From contig JANATG010000001.1 in NCBI GenBank assembly GCA_029449235.1, positions 124,001 through 188,000 of the forward strand: a stretch of 64,000 nt of DNA. The letters are read 5' to 3'. A program made the position numbers and the translations under genes. Shown piece by piece: positions 12,691 through 25,806 of this stretch. The DNA is from Linnemannia schmuckeri. Its lineage: Eukaryota; Mortierellomycota; Mortierellomycetes; Mortierellales; Mortierellaceae. The first letter of the stretch is position 1. Each line of letters begins with the position of its first letter. The notes beneath the pieces were generated by a model. That model was not told the origin of the DNA. It searched no databases and worked only from the letters and a program-made list of their open reading frames with translations.

Positions 12691-12998
12691 AACGATTTTT
12701 TCCACATCAACATCGCTCCTTACTAACCACATGCTTATTCCACCTACAAAATAATAATAGATTGAATGTTGCTAGGATGGCAAAATTATCGGGATCACTA
12801 ATTACCAAGGCAAAGATAAAGTCCAAGGAGCTGGAGCAGATTTTGGAACGACGTGTCGAGCAGCGACGACAGCTTCAGCTTCAACAAAGAGGAGGAGGAG
12901 GAAGACAGGATCAAAGCCTAGATCGTCTGATGCAGATCATTGGTTGTAAGACGGAAGACCAAGCGTCGCAACTCATTCAGGATATTGTTCGTTGTTGA
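8375..12998 (+). CDS. MSH3: DNA mismatch repair protein MSH3
   Basis: The MutS homologue that pairs with MSH2 (MutS-beta) and recognises insertion/deletion loops in nuclear DNA. Seven exons splice in phase: 8375-9442, 9541-9635, 9739-10795, 10898-11170, 11273-11439, 11548-12624 and 12761-12998, giving about 1324 residues, longer than typical MSH3 because of a disordered N-terminus. Visible features: a PIP box for PCNA binding, QKSLLSFF (residues 14-21); the mismatch-binding domain beginning TPLEQQYLDIK and continuing ...HRLDVHVRRLVHAGHKVGVVKQMETAALK; the Walker A motif TGPNMGGKS near residue 1051; Walker B/signature VILDELGRGTS near 1126; and FVTHYPSLADV. The combination of PIP box and the VRRLVHAGHKVGVVKQ(M/T)E segment points to MSH3, not MSH6 or MSH2. 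The last intron carries a 36-base T-run. Confidence 0.95.
12654..12689 (+). repeat. 36-base T homopolymer in the last MSH3 intron
   Basis: Uninterrupted T-run inside intron 6 (12625-12760), about 70 bases before the acceptor. Directly visible. Confidence 0.95.
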
Positions 12999-13560
12999 AC
13001 CAGTGTCCCATCATAGCGCAGCATTCATATTTAGCATTTTTGCATTTCACAAGACAAAATAATTTGCATCCGAAAAAGACGGTGTTGATGGTTTGCTTGG
13101 AGAAGTTTTTGTTATTTGAAAGTGTTGTACAACTTGATTAGGGAAAAAAAAGAAGAAAGAAAAAAAATCGGAGAAAAAAAAAGACTCGCAACAAGACAAC
13201 GTTTGGAGGTTATTTTTTTTGAGGAAGAGGCACCAAGAAGAAATAACTAAAAAAAAAAAGAAAAAAGACGACATAAGAAAAAAAGAAAGACATAAGCACG
13301 TAAACAGCACGGAGTGGGGCATCTTCTCCTAAAGAGACGACTGCTACTCCGTCTATCCCAGCTCACCCCAGTTCAAAATAGAACGGACGTAGAGAGGCGA
13401 TGAAGGATACAAAGAAAGAGAAAAAGGTAAAAAAAAAAAAAAAAAAGACTATGTCTAGAACTGAAAGAAAACCATGACGAAAACCCAATAGAAAGAGAAA
13501 AAAAGAAAAAAACAGGGATATAAATATGGCTGCCGAGTCGTACGCATCAAGTTCCATGAA
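12999..13560. other. Convergent 3' flanks of MSH3 and the PUF gene
   Basis: The region is rich in short A-runs and GAAA-type purine tracts on the plus strand, so it is pyrimidine-rich in the opposite direction. It serves as 3' flank for two converging genes. No gene or structured element is recognised. Confidence 0.5.
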
Positions 13561-13618
13561 TTACTGTTGCTGCTGGAACTGCTGCTGCTGTTGCTGTTGT
13601 TGTTGCTGCTGCATATGG

Positions 13619-13663
<45 letters not shown>

Positions 13664-16600
13664 TGCAAGAACAACGCCGATCCGTTCAACTGCGATCCAT
13701 CGGCAAGACCAGGATGAGGCAGTCCACCGCCAATGCCTGGAGGCGCCATCGCCACGTAAGGGTTGAATCCTGCCTGGGGCATCATCCCGGGGTATCCCAT
13801 CGTCGTCATTGGCTGTGGGATAAACGTTGCTCCTGGTCCATAGTAGGGCGACATCTGGCCAGGGTAGTGACCATAGACCTGGCTGTGGGGCATCGCATAG
13901 TAAGGGTTGTGCTGCATCGAGTAGGCTCCGACATGGCCCATCGCACCAGAGGCCAAGTGGCTGCTGGAGGTCAAGGGTGTCGACGATGCAGTCGCATGGC
14001 TTCCGTCCTGTCCCTCAGAGTTCATGCCCGATCCAGTCTCGTGCATAGGGGCGCCGTCCCCTCCGGGCATCGAAAGCGAGTGTAACTGATGTTGGCTGGC
14101 CGTCATGGCCGCGTAGAAGCTGGCGGCAGATGTTGCATAGTCTCCTGGCGGGTATCCTCCAGCACCTGGGGTCAGCTTCAGATGATCCGATGTTGAACTG
14201 TCGCCTCCTAAGACCAAGTTGACCTCCTCTAATAATCGTTTGCATCCCTGAACAGTCTGTGCGCTCAACTTGGACAAGACACCCTTGACCTTCTCGGCCA
14301 AAGCGTGCTTCTGCTGCTGCTCGACATTGGGCGACGCCAGAATCTTTTGGATCAAGCTGACGCCGTGGACCTGATCGCCAAGGATCTCGATCAATACTTG
14401 ATCCTGATTCGAGTGCACAATGCTGTTGATCATGATGTCGCTAGCATCGGGTTCCTGTCGCTGGTTGATGACCTTGAGAATGGTCAATGACGCCAGCTTG
14501 TGAGTTGCCAAGGTTGCCATGTGGGGCGCAAGACGGGGAGCGAGAACACGGTATCGTCCTGCCAACTGAGAGTTGTCCAAGAGCCACGTCAACATCAATG
14601 TTCCGTTGGGGTTGGTGGCCAATGCCAAAGCATTCTGCACAACCGCAACCGCAACATGTTTCTGTTGTAGTAGAAGAAAAGGTACAAAATAATAATAAAT
14701 GTAGTTATGGTGAGTGAACAAGCCTCGCATTAGACATCTCGAGCAGATGACAAGTTAGAGCATTTCACAAATAGAGTAATTACCTGCTGACGCTTACTTG
14801 CGTGCTGGCTCTCAAGTGAGGCTCTCATGGCACGGGCACCGAAACGACCTTGAGCAATCTCCCAAAACTTGTCCGCCATCGCCTCAAAGATGAACCCGTT
14901 CCTAGACTGTCCAAGACGTAAGCAGCACTGGACGACATAGTTTCCAAACTGGTCGAGTAACAATGGAGGTGTGAAGGGCCGAACATGCTTGCAGATCAGC
15001 TCAGTCTGAGCAGGGCTCTTGGCACAATCGATAATCTTTTGGGCGGCCCATGTTCCGTTCTTGTGGACACCGATCGAGGCCAGATGGGGCGCAATTAGCT
15101 CCAGCATCTTTGTCTTTTGTGTCTCCGAGCAACGCTCAAACAGTTTTTGCATCACCGTGTTGCCAATGTAGTCTATATCAGTTCAAACAAAAGAGAAAAG
15201 TGTGAGTATCCCACGTCTCCAACAACAAATCGATATCACATGAGAAAACAATTATAGCAAAAGGACTTACCACTGCAGAGTTCGACACACTCATCCATAC
15301 ATTCATTTGAAAGACTGTCGAGTTCCTTCTGGGTACAATGACCACTGTCGAGACGCTTGCGGATCTCTCTCAAACGGGGAGCATCCAGACGGCGGTGAGG
15401 CGAAGGCTCTGCGACTGCAGGGATTGTCGAAAAGTAGGTGACGGGCTCTGTCAAGGAAGCAGGGACGGGCTCCTGCGCAGGCTCGGACTCGCCCTCCACA
15501 TTGAACTCTTGCAGCATGGCCAAACGCTCAAAGGCGGGATCTTGGTCTGATGTGGGCTCCCGCTCACCGTTCAGCGCCACCTGACTCTTGCCAGCCATAG
15601 TCACCAAGGAAAGCATACGGTCAAGCTCAGTGGGGCCCTCCAAATCCTGTCTGGAGCCTCTGTTGGAAGTACCAGTTGCTCTCTCTGCAGCGGCGTCCAA
15701 GGGGTCGCCATGACCAGGCGAGGGGCTGTCACTGGGCGACTGCTTTGTGGGAACTTTGGCAAAGCCAATACGAACTGCTCCTGTTCCAGGGCCAAAGACT
15801 TCTTGTCCGTGCATGACCTTCTTGGCAATGACAGCATCTTCCATGTTTTCAAAGTTAATAAATCCGCAGGATTTGTGCGTCAAGACACGCGCCGACTCGA
15901 TGGTTCCAAAGTGAGAAAACATGGCATGCAACGCAGCAGGCGTTGTTGAAGCGGGAATATTACCGATCCCTAAATAGCATAGGATTGAAAAATGGTTGTG
16001 TAAGTATTTTTGTTTTTGTTTCAAGGTTCAAGATTCTCGTGCATACAATTACGCCCTCTTGTGCGCTGGAATAAATTGCGTGGTGTGGCGTGCATGAGCA
16101 CAAGAGTCGATGAATCGCAGCTTCAATTCACTTACAGAGGGCACGAGTTGGGTGGAGGACGGGGGCATCGGCGTTGTTCATCAGCTCGGCCTTTCCATAA
16201 CCGACCCGGACAGTGGCATTCCCAATCCTGCCTCCACGACGTTCTGAAATGTCCTCCTTGGCTCTCATGGCATCCTCAACTCGAGTAAAGTTGATAAACG
16301 CACATTCCTTGTCTGGAATGACCTTGAGAGACTCGACAGGACCAAAAGGACTAAAGACCTGCATCAAATCGTTGGTAGTAAAGTTGGGATCGACATTTCC
16401 AATCCAGAGCGAGCGCGTGGGCACCTGTTGGGTCACCGCGGCAGCGGCCGAGGACAAAGTCGAATCCTGGAAGGGAGGTGTTGAAGCTCCATTAAGACTC
16501 TGGTCCTAGAACGATCATGTAAGCAACAGCGAAGTCAGACGAAGAATGCACATCTGCCCATTGTTTTCGTACGTGTTCTCTCATCTTCTTTTCTCTTCTT

Positions 16601-18664
16601 TGCTGTTTAAGCAGACGATCGCGTTCTCAATTGGCCCATTTTTTGCCACAAGTGATTTTGCCAGAAGCAAATAAAATAACTCAAAGCAGAGTAAATTTCA
16701 TGGCACAGATAATAATAATGATGAAACACCGTCATCATCTCGAATGACTTCATCCCAAAGACTAAAATAAAACCAGCATTCTTTGTTCTCACTCCACCCC
16801 CAACAACAGCCGTTCCTAGCCGCCTTCTTTTCCCGATTGAGCATCCCCCGCATTTGAATGAATGACAGCAACAGCAATCGTTCGATAATAAAAAACCACT
16901 AGTAACGAAAACAATGGAAGCGAAAGCAACAAATACAATGCCGATCCGTACCTGGATATCGAGGGCATTAGACAGGATATGGCTGAAACTGTTCTCGTCG
17001 GCCAGACCGCGTCCACTGAAGCTGTTGCTGTGTTGATGTCCTGACCGCTGGGGCTGGGTATGATGTTGTTGTTGTAACTGTTGTGCATGCAATTGACTGC
17101 TGTAACTGTGAGAGAGGGAGTGCGAGTGCGAGTGACCAGGTGTACCATTAGAGCCATTGTTGGCGCCACTGTTGATTGAGTTGACGTTTCCGGTGGTCGC
17201 AGTTGTGGAAGGAGCGCCATTGGTCAGTCCACTGGGGACTGTAGCCTTGTCGGGAGATCCTCCCATACCGTTGACAATCTCTGAAAGCATATCGGCGCCA
17301 GCACTTGTCGTCCGCTGATGAGTCTGACGAGCCTTCATGTCACTGTAGCTACGAGGGCCTGCCATCGCAAACTTGCGTTGCTCGTCCGCAATATCATGGG
17401 GAATCTCCAAAAAACCCATACTGATGGCACGGGGTCGGGAATGTGTTTGCTGGAATGTTTGGAACTGGTGAACGCCGCCTGCTGTGGAAGAGGTATAGGT
17501 GTTGGATGATCCCGAGGAAGGTGAACTAGAGGTTAATTGGCCAATTTCGTCCTCGAACTCATCTTCAAGGACCTCTTGGTAGGCAGGGGGAGTGGAGACA
17601 GAATAAGATCGGATCCTGTTGGCAAAGCTGACACCGCCGGGCTTCAAAAGAGAGTGGGCAAGAGACTTTTCCAGACGAATGTCGGGCATAGAGGGTCCAG
17701 AGATGCTGCCATTGCTGATATGACCATTGGTATTGCCACCGTTGGGACAGCCAGCAGAGCCAGCACTCTTCATACCGCTCATGCCGTTCATTCCGTTCAT
17801 GCCGTTGAGGTTGAGGCTGTTGACGGTACTGAGACCGCCAATGCTGCTGAGGCTGTTGATGCTGTTGCTTCTGCTGCTAAGACCGCCCATGCCCAAGCCA
17901 GACGAGGTCGAGGGCGTAGGTGATCCACGGGAAGAGCCGAGTTCGAGATGGGAGAGAGCAGACGAGGCGAAGGATGCAGACCGACTGCGCAAGTCGACGC
18001 CCACTCTATGGTTGGTGTGGATGCCTGGAGGGAGGGCGCCGTTACTGGTGCCGGTGATGCTGGCGTTGGCGTTACTGTTGATTCCCATGTTCATGTTGCT
18101 ATTGGCGGAACCGGCACCAGTACTTCCGGATTGGACGGGATCATCCAATCCGAGGGCATCGAGGGTGCTCATGATGGCATTCTCGTTTTCAGAGTCAAAG
18201 AGCATCTCGCGCGTCGTTGGGGTGGTAGCCGGGCGGTCTCCTGAAGGCGAGTCTGGGTCGCCCCACGAGGATGTAAAGATAGAAGGCCCAAAGGCAGCTG
18301 AAATTGAGGCAGAGGGTAAAGTCAGGGACCCAGATCGATGACGTGTCGATAATTGTGGTGGGACAAGCAAGCTAGGAGTCCTCCGGAGGGGTCTCTGAGT
18401 GCCTGGAGGGTTCTTGCCTCCGAGAGAGTAGGCAGCGGTGGTTCCTGTGAGGCCTTGAGGTGAAGCGGTTGGATCCTGGAGGAAGGCGGAGGGTCTTGAC
18501 GGGAGGGTATCGGCTCTTGCGCGGCGGGCAGCAGCAAAGGAGGGGATAGAGGTGGCGAGGTCGGCCGAGGTAGTGGTGATGGTGGGCATGCTGGGGTGGA
18601 AGCTGACCGTGGACCCTACAGGAGGGGTGGCGGACGTTGCTGTTGTCGCCGAGGGGGGGTCCAT
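13561..18664 (-). CDS. RNA-binding protein with two RRMs and PUF repeats (Jsn1/Puf1-like)
   Basis: A cytoplasmic mRNA regulator of the Puf1/Jsn1-Puf2 type, where RRM and Pumilio repeats occur together. Five exons splice in phase: 18664-16952, 16505-16136, 15969-15271, 15172-14784 and 14661-13561, about 1423 residues. The order is: a long Ser/Thr/Asn-rich disordered N-terminus (residues 1-590) with GMNGMNGMSGM repeats; RRM1 from RSLWIGNVDP (about 597-670); RRM2 from ALWIGNIP, rebuilt exactly across the exon 2/3 junction (about 694-765); a disordered linker; and PUF repeats (about 925-1180) with GNYVVQCCL, GTWAAQKIID and GVSLIQKIL helices. The C-terminus is Pro/Met/Tyr-rich and ends in two polyglutamine blocks. 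Pumilio repeats normally recognise UGUA-like 3' UTR sites; the actual targets here cannot be told. Confidence 0.9.
13564..13672 (-). repeat. CAG/CAA repeat coding a polyglutamine tail
   Basis: Two glutamine blocks separated by LYHM, coded on the minus strand mostly by pure CAG with some CAA. The longer pure block is near 13626-13663 and is likely length-polymorphic. Confidence 0.92.
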
Positions 18665-21600
18665 GGTGATGGATATGTGTGGATTGACTATCGTACGTAG
18701 CTGGCAACAAGGAGCTATGAGCGGAGGCCTATTCTCCCTGGGTTATTGATGTCACTTTCGACTGTTGAATTCAATAGTATAAGAAGGAAAGGGAGGAAGA
18801 ATAGGCAAGAGAGCAAGAGAGCAAGAGGGAAAAGATGCGCAAGGGCGTAGTAAAGAGAAAGAAAGAGCTGTTAGAGGAGTGCAGTGGATAATAATAGTGA
18901 CAAAGCCGTCGTGAGAGTCTTGTGGTTGCAATTGGGATCAATGGGAAGACAAGACAAGAAAGGAGAAAGGGATGTGTCTTTGTACGTGTTTTGTTGTCGT
19001 TGTTGATGGGTTGATCGAGCTTTGCGGTGGTTCTTTGTTTTCTGCCCCCGAGTTGATCACTTCTTCGGTCAATCACTCACGCTCTCTTGCACACGCTGAG
19101 TTGGATTGTTTGGTCGTAAGGCGGGTCTCTTTGTATCTCTTTATGGACAAAGAAATGGAAAGGAAGAGACCGAGTAAGGATGAGGTTTTCAATGGAAGGA
19201 AACAAGAATGGGAACGAAGAAAATAAAAAGGCAAGTTAAAGAGAGTGAGGGCGATGAGAGCGATGGAGAGGGTGGACAAGTGGCAGGGTGGTAGTGGTGC
19301 CAAGTGAGGAAGGAAAAGGAAGAGGGAAAGGAAAGGAGGAGAGGCGGTAGGGAGAATAAAAATGAAAAAAGGGACGGACGGAAGGACGGATGGACGGGAG
19401 ACGAAAGGGTCAAGGGAAAGAAGAAAAAAGAAAAAAGGAAAATTTGCAAGTCAATATGCATCGATGAATGAGAATGAATGAATGAGGCATATGAAAAGAG
19501 ACATGGCCCGGGTACCCTTTTTAACAAATTATCAATTGAAGGAAAGGGAAGAGAGAAAGGGAGAGAGGGGGGCCAATTGATGTACTACTCGTGTCTTCGT
19601 GTATAATAATAGTCCTACAACCAAACGAGAAGAACGAAGGCACATCCCCCACTATCGGAGGATACACAGCAGAAACAGAAAGGCACAAAAAAAACAACAA
19701 GAACTATGCAAAACAAAAGACATATCCTCCGCATCCACTCATCCACCAGACTTCAAAGGGAAGGGAGATGGAAAGGGCAGGGAAAGGGGGGAGGGAAAGG
19801 AGGAAGAACAACAACGAAGGAAGGGGAAAGGAGGGCAGGATGTTGTTGCTTGTTGTTCTTGCAAGGAAAGGGAGGGCACTATGATTGATATTATGGGGAC
19901 AGAGAAGTGGATTGAGGGGTGGATGCATATCGGATGGATGTTGTTGACTGTTGCTTCTGGTGATTCTGTTGGTGATAGATGGGATTATATATCGAAAAGA
20001 CCATGTCCCATGGGTCATTCATCCACAATCCAAACACCGCCATGCCTACTTGTACACCTGCTTGTTGGTTTCCCTTTTTTTGTGCGCATATTCGTCCCTC
20101 TGTCTGTCCGCCTCCTGTTTGTCCCCTTGTCTTATGTCTTCCTTGAGTGGTCGTTGCAGCTGTCGTACTGTCCTCGAATGAAAATAAAAATGTATCCATG
20201 TGTGACTCCCTCTCTTTTCTTTTTGCGTCCATGGATCCATATGGACGATGGTCCATGGCCTAATGGTACAACGATAATCCTCTTACTGACTTTCGCCCAA
20301 AATATTGCATCTCATTTCTTTCTTTCAATCCAATGATACCATTAAAAAAAAAATTCTCACACATAGCACCAACAATAACAACAACGTACCCCAATGAAAT
20401 CCTGCGCTAATTGAGGATCCTCTTTGCAATGGACGATAAAGACAAAGGAAAAGAGTCCTGTTCTGTGAGCTCAATCCAGCGCCTGTTTTGTCTTGTCCTT
20501 CTGTAATTTCCACGAAAAGCGCGCTGTCGTCCGTCGGCTTTCGTCTATAGGATTGAGAACAAAAAAGTCAGACAGTTAAAGACAGGTTGTTGATTGAGAA
20601 GAATGGTCCAGTGTGGAAATGCAATATGTTCGTTCTGTATGTGGGATAGGCATGTCCAAGCGATGGGATGATAGGTGGGTGGGTGCGGTAGGTCATCGAC
20701 CTGTCTGTCGTACGAGTACATAACCCACGAACGACTAATAAAGCAAAACAATCCAGCAGGAACGAGCTAAAAAGTCAAATTGACGGTTTCTGTGTGTTGG
20801 TGGTATGTGTGTGGCACACGGACAGTGCAAGATAAGTGGCGCTACTATACCCAAAAAAAATGAAAAAAGAAGAGAGTTGATGCGATGACAAGACAAAAAA
20901 AAGGAAGGGAAAAGAAGAGAAGATGATCAAGGAGAAGAGAAAAGAAGTGATGTCAAACCATAGATGTCAATGGTCTTGATAATAAGAAAATATATTGGCC
21001 TTCGTTCCTATTCGTTCACCTTGGAAAGTCTACAGGGAAAACTCGTCTCCCGTCCCCTGTCAAAAAAAAAGAGAGCAGCCCGACTGTAAAACTTCCATCC
21101 AAAGTGAACAGCGCTCCTCCTTTTGCTTCTCTTCATTCACTTCGTACAGAATGTGTTCAGTAGATGAAGAAGACTACGCGTGTGTTGTGAGTTGTGTCCC
21201 TGTACATCTGGAAAGTAATCGTCATCACACCTAATAGTCTCTTGAGCTTCTCTCATTCATAGAGAGCCAAAACAATAAAGCATAGCAAAAACCCATACAT
21301 ACCACTGCTCTTACCATGGCCCATGCCATGTCCCGCCTTGCACTCATACCCATGTCCATGCGAATATGGTCATGCAAAGCCAGAAAAAAAAGTAGAGTTC
21401 ATATCTTTTTGCAAATAAAAAACAATAAAAAAGTTGATCTAATGTTCAGAACAAGAGAGCTTTTTTCCTGACCGCAATGATGACACATACCCACAACTCT
21501 CACGCTCAACTCTCTCACCCGAGGTACGCAGAAAAGCGAGAGCGCGGCTGTTTTTCCTTATTTCTTGAATCACAACGTTTTGTCGTTTTTTGTTGTTCAA

Positions 21601-22299
21601 GGGAAAGAGGAACTTACAAAAATAATAAAAAGTGTGGCGATACTTGAGAGTAGCTCTACTTGGTTGAAAAACAGGCTCGAGTGTGGTGGTGATGAGTGCT
21701 GCTAGTTACTCTTGATGATCGAGATCGGCGTTGATCGAAGGAGAGAGAGTGAGAAAGAGAGAAATCGAGTTGATGCTGACAACCACGCAGACCAAAAAGA
21801 GAGAAAGAAAAGTCAAAAGTACGCGTAGTGTGAGTTTCTTTTAAATGTAGTCGTGTCGATAGAGAAAGGGGAAAGAATTGGGGGGATCTACAAAGGAAAC
21901 GAAAAGAAAAGAAAAGAAAAAAGAGGTGGGAACAAAAAGAAGAAGGACAAGAGACAACAAGAAATGAAAGAGACAAGGGGGCGTAAAAGTACATGTACAA
22001 GCGAGACAAGAAAGGTGTATGTGGAGAGAGGATGAAGAGGGAGGACATTTGATCTCAAATTGGTTCCATGATGGGCATTTGAGTACCACGGAGAGAATAC
22101 CTTGTTAACTGGAGGCTTGAGGCAAAATTTTGCTTACTCAGTCATCCTTCGCCAGGTCATGTTAACATCCCTTCCGTAGGCACATGCTTCAATTGTTGTT
22201 CGTTCGTTGCTTTTATTCGTTGTATCTGTGAGTGCAAAAAGAGTGAGAAAAAATGAATGCTAGTGAAAAAGTAAAAGAATCTTCAGTGAAAAGATACAG
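18665..22299. other. Long leader/promoter region of the PUF gene
   Basis: There is no convincing gene in 3.6 kb. From about 18780 to 19580 the minus strand is pyrimidine-rich (CTCTTT tracts) and probably forms the promoter and 5' leader of the PUF gene. Purine-rich and A-run tracts continue to about 22050. Open frames here are low-complexity consequences of this strand bias. The last 200 bases are the 3' flank of the carnitine acetyltransferase. Confidence 0.5.
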
Positions 22300-25200
22300 C
22301 TACTTGTTGCTGCTAGAGTTGCTGAGGTTGGAGTTGGCACGACGGGACCGGAGACGGCCAAGGACACTGTCCTCGCCCATTAAGATCGCCATAAACGTCC
22401 TCTTGGCACCAGAATCACTTCTTGGCCTGCCAACGCCTCCCATCAATTGGCTCGACGATCGCGTCCTATTTCCCTGCTGTGTTATCGAGGCTGAAGAGGA
22501 AGAGTTATTCGAGATCAGCGATGCTGAACTGGCAGAGACTGAGGTCGAGTTATTGGTCGGCAATTGAGGTTTGACGGTCTTGGCTTTGGGCGATCCTGGC
22601 GTTACGTCATCAAACGCAATGTCGTCAATACCAGACCAATACTTTTCCTGCGCCATCGCCATCGCATTCCTGGCCAATGCTGTCCTCAGCACAGGATCAT
22701 CCTTCTGGAAGAACAAACTCGTCCTTGGCGCAGGCTTGGACAGCGATGGTGGGGAAGGACTACGTGAAATCAAATCCACCCCTCCCGACCCAAAGAATCC
22801 AGGCGACGTGGTATCAATCATGGGAAGGACCATGTTGGTCGACTCCTCGCCGTTGGCAGCAGCAGCAATCGCCTTCTCCCTCTCCTCCGCAGCAATACGA
22901 GCCGCCTCTGCTGCAGCTGCTGCAGCCACCAGAGCCGCCTCGGCCGCCTCGGCCTTCTCAATCTTGCGGACTTCCTCGAATGTGAAACGCATGTCCTCCA
23001 ACGCCTCTGTAATATGCTGACCAAATTCTTTGGAACCTAGGCCCAAACTCGTCACACAGAAATAAAGTTCTGTCTCCTTGACCATGTACGCACATCCGTA
23101 TCCATCAGGAACGACCTCTCCCCATCCATATGCAATAAAACAATCGTCCGAGATCTGAGAAGTCGATAATCTCCAACGGCAAGTCCTGGCAAAGACTGGG
23201 TCCTGGAACATGGCGGGCAGTTCCTCCTCTGGCTTGCGAATCAACCGCAGACCCAACAAGTGACGATCAATCGCCTGTCCGTCGACTGCCCAGGCAGTAT
23301 ACTGGGCATGGCGAGCCACTGCTGCGCGACAAGCAGCAGCCCTGGCCTTGAGAGACATGTCAGGGTTGTCCATCGCCTCACAGAATGCCTTACTCTCAAT
23401 TGAGCACGAGCGAGCTGTCTCTGTCCTTCCATGTCGATATTTGCGCGTCGCCGCAGATTCGTAAGTCGCCACCAGTTCTCCGTGCTTGCGGTAGTAGGCC
23501 AGCTGAAGCGCCATCTGGACATAGGCGTCAGGTGACATCTTGAAAGCCTTGATCAGACCCTTTCCGTAACCCTTGAACTCTGTTGGAACCATCTGGTGAG
23601 CATCGACGGTCTCCTTGAACGTCACATGGGCGTTGGCAATGGCGCGGTCGAGAGCGGGACTGGTGATAAAGTTAAGAGGCTGGGGCTTCTCTAATGCAGA
23701 TGCACACTCGTACAGGTCCTCGGCGTTCAAGTTCCTGAAATCAGGCAAGTTCCGAGCCTGGGCCTCGTCAATCATGAATCGGCAGAGACGGGAAGTAGGC
23801 GTTGCATCCATCTTGGAGTGCTCTCCGTTCATACCGGCACGGCCGTTAGCAAAGACGATCAATTGGAAGCATTTGTCAAACCAGCGGGAAGCACCATCGC
23901 CGTGCCAGCAGGCGCGCGAGAATTCCTCCGAAGTGGTTGGTGAGCTAGAATCGAGGCAGAGGACAAACATCGAGGTCTCGATCTTGGTCATGTGAACCCT
24001 GTTGGAGGTGTGAGCCTCAAAGAGAGTGACACGGTCCTTGGCAGCCTGGTCGCGATGGGTTGTGGAGAGGATGCCAATCTCGGGGACAGAGGACTTGTCG
24101 TCGTCGGCCATCTTTTTGATACGCTCGAGCTGGATCATGATCTCACGGGGAGAGAGGACCGAGCTGGGCTTGGAAGGGAGATGTAAAGTCTCGAAGATGT
24201 AGAACTTGCCGTTGCGGACGACGCAGATGTGGTTGTTGGTCTCTGTGGGGAACCCGACGGCGGAGTCGGCACATGGGCCAGCGATGCGGGAGTAGTTGAA
24301 GAGATACTGGTACATGTTCATGCAGAAGGGCGCATTCCTAGCCATATCCGGGGTCAGCGTGCGCCTGTATGAATAGGAACATGAGATCAGACAAAAGCGA
24401 TTGTCAACATCTCGTTTTGTTTGCTGTCCGTGTGTTGTACATGTACGGGCAGTGTAGTAGTAATTGTAATAGTAGTATGAAGAATAATAGTCTCTCCCTC
24501 TAGGCGAAATTTCGGGATATCCAAAATAGGAAGAAGCGCGTGGGATAGTACCCTGACAGAAGAACATAAAAAAAATCCTATAAGAAGAGCCATCACCACG
24601 CTCACGTTCGCAAAGAGCATAAGCAGAAAAAAAAGCAAAAATAAAAGGGCAATAATTTGCCTTGAACACAACACAAACAGAAGGAATAATAACTAAACGT
24701 AAACAAGGGATGCTGAGGGTGGGAGTGTGGGCATGGTCGATCGTGTTTGATGAAGGAAGGAGGGGATGAAAATGGAAGACAGAGAAGGAGAACTAATCCA
24801 TGTGTCTAACTTTTCCTCGATTGTGCCCCTGTCCTGTACTGGTCTGCACTCTTTTTTATTTTATACGCATGCCTCGTCCCTGTGTAGTGCTCTGTGGATA
24901 TGCGATGACATGGTGCTCTCAATGATTCTTTCACTTTTTTTTTTTTCTCCACTCAGCTTTAGCTCTTTTTTACTTCTGTTCTTTCACGCTGTGACTCCCC
25001 TTTTAATTCTCGTTACAGAACGAAAAATAGTAATGGACCTTTCATATGTCAGAGGAAACAGGAGAGAGAACGGAGAAGAAAGCAAATCGAGTAGAGAGTT
25101 CATTTACAGCTCCTGCTCTTCTTTTCGCACATTGACTTTCAATTGCATAATACACATGTTCGCATATTCACACAGCTTATTCCTTCTTTTCAGACACAGT

Positions 25201-25806
25201 ATTAGAAGAGACTTACGTAGCAATGAGTTGACGGAACTCGAGGGCGAGACTGACAAGCAAGGCAGCACGGGCTGTTTGGGTAGGCATACGAGGATCATCC
25301 TGGAACCCAAAATAATAATTCACAAAGAAAGTCGAAGGATCACGGTGCGAGAAATACGCCCAATCATCCCACCACTCAGCCAACCAACTCGTCCCCCGCT
25401 CCTCACATTCACGAGCATGTTCACGGAGCCGTCTGTCAAGGTCGACACCAAGGGGGAGTAAACCTTGTGGTGGCGAAGGTCCCTGCCCTTGGAAATCTTT
25501 GACTGCAGCGACAGTGCGTTGGTACTCCTCATCGGTCGTCAGAGGCCGGACAGTGTCGAGGTACCGGGCCAGAGTCTGTTCGAGTGGGGGAATGGGTAGG
25601 TTGGGAAGCTTGTCTTGTCCCTTGTCCATGATCGAGCATTCTTGAAGAGTAAGAGGAGGCGGAGTGGCGCTGATGCTGAGTGCGCCCAAGGTAGGGGATG
25701 AGTCTGGCGAATTGGTGGCGGACTTATTGAGGTCTGGCAAGGGCGCGGTTGCAAAGAGCGAGATCATGGGCGCACGCTTGTTGTTGCTTGTAATATGTGG
25801 CGGCAT
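22300..25806 (-). CDS. Carnitine O-acetyltransferase with long C-terminal extension
   Basis: Transfers acetyl groups between CoA and carnitine, moving acetyl units between compartments during growth on fatty acids or acetate. Two exons splice in phase: 25806-25217 and 24364-22300, about 884 residues. The intron (25216-24365) is 852 nt, unusually long here. Choline/carnitine acyltransferase hallmarks: LPNLPIPPLEQTLARYL near the start, the WWDDWAYF region, catalytic His in NGEHSKMD (His about 379), and the RLSTSQISDD segment near residue 597. The catalytic domain ends near residue 650; then follow an Ala/Glu-rich helix (AEAALVAAAAAAEAAR) and about 190 Ser/Pro/Asn-rich residues ending SNSSSNK. 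There is no obvious mitochondrial presequence and no C-terminal SKL-type signal, so a cytosolic form is my inference. Confidence 0.9.

Noticed and set aside
19599..20336. 245-codon plus-strand frame
   Set aside because: Passes through purine-rich repeats, has no family resemblance, and lies in the likely leader/promoter of the PUF gene.
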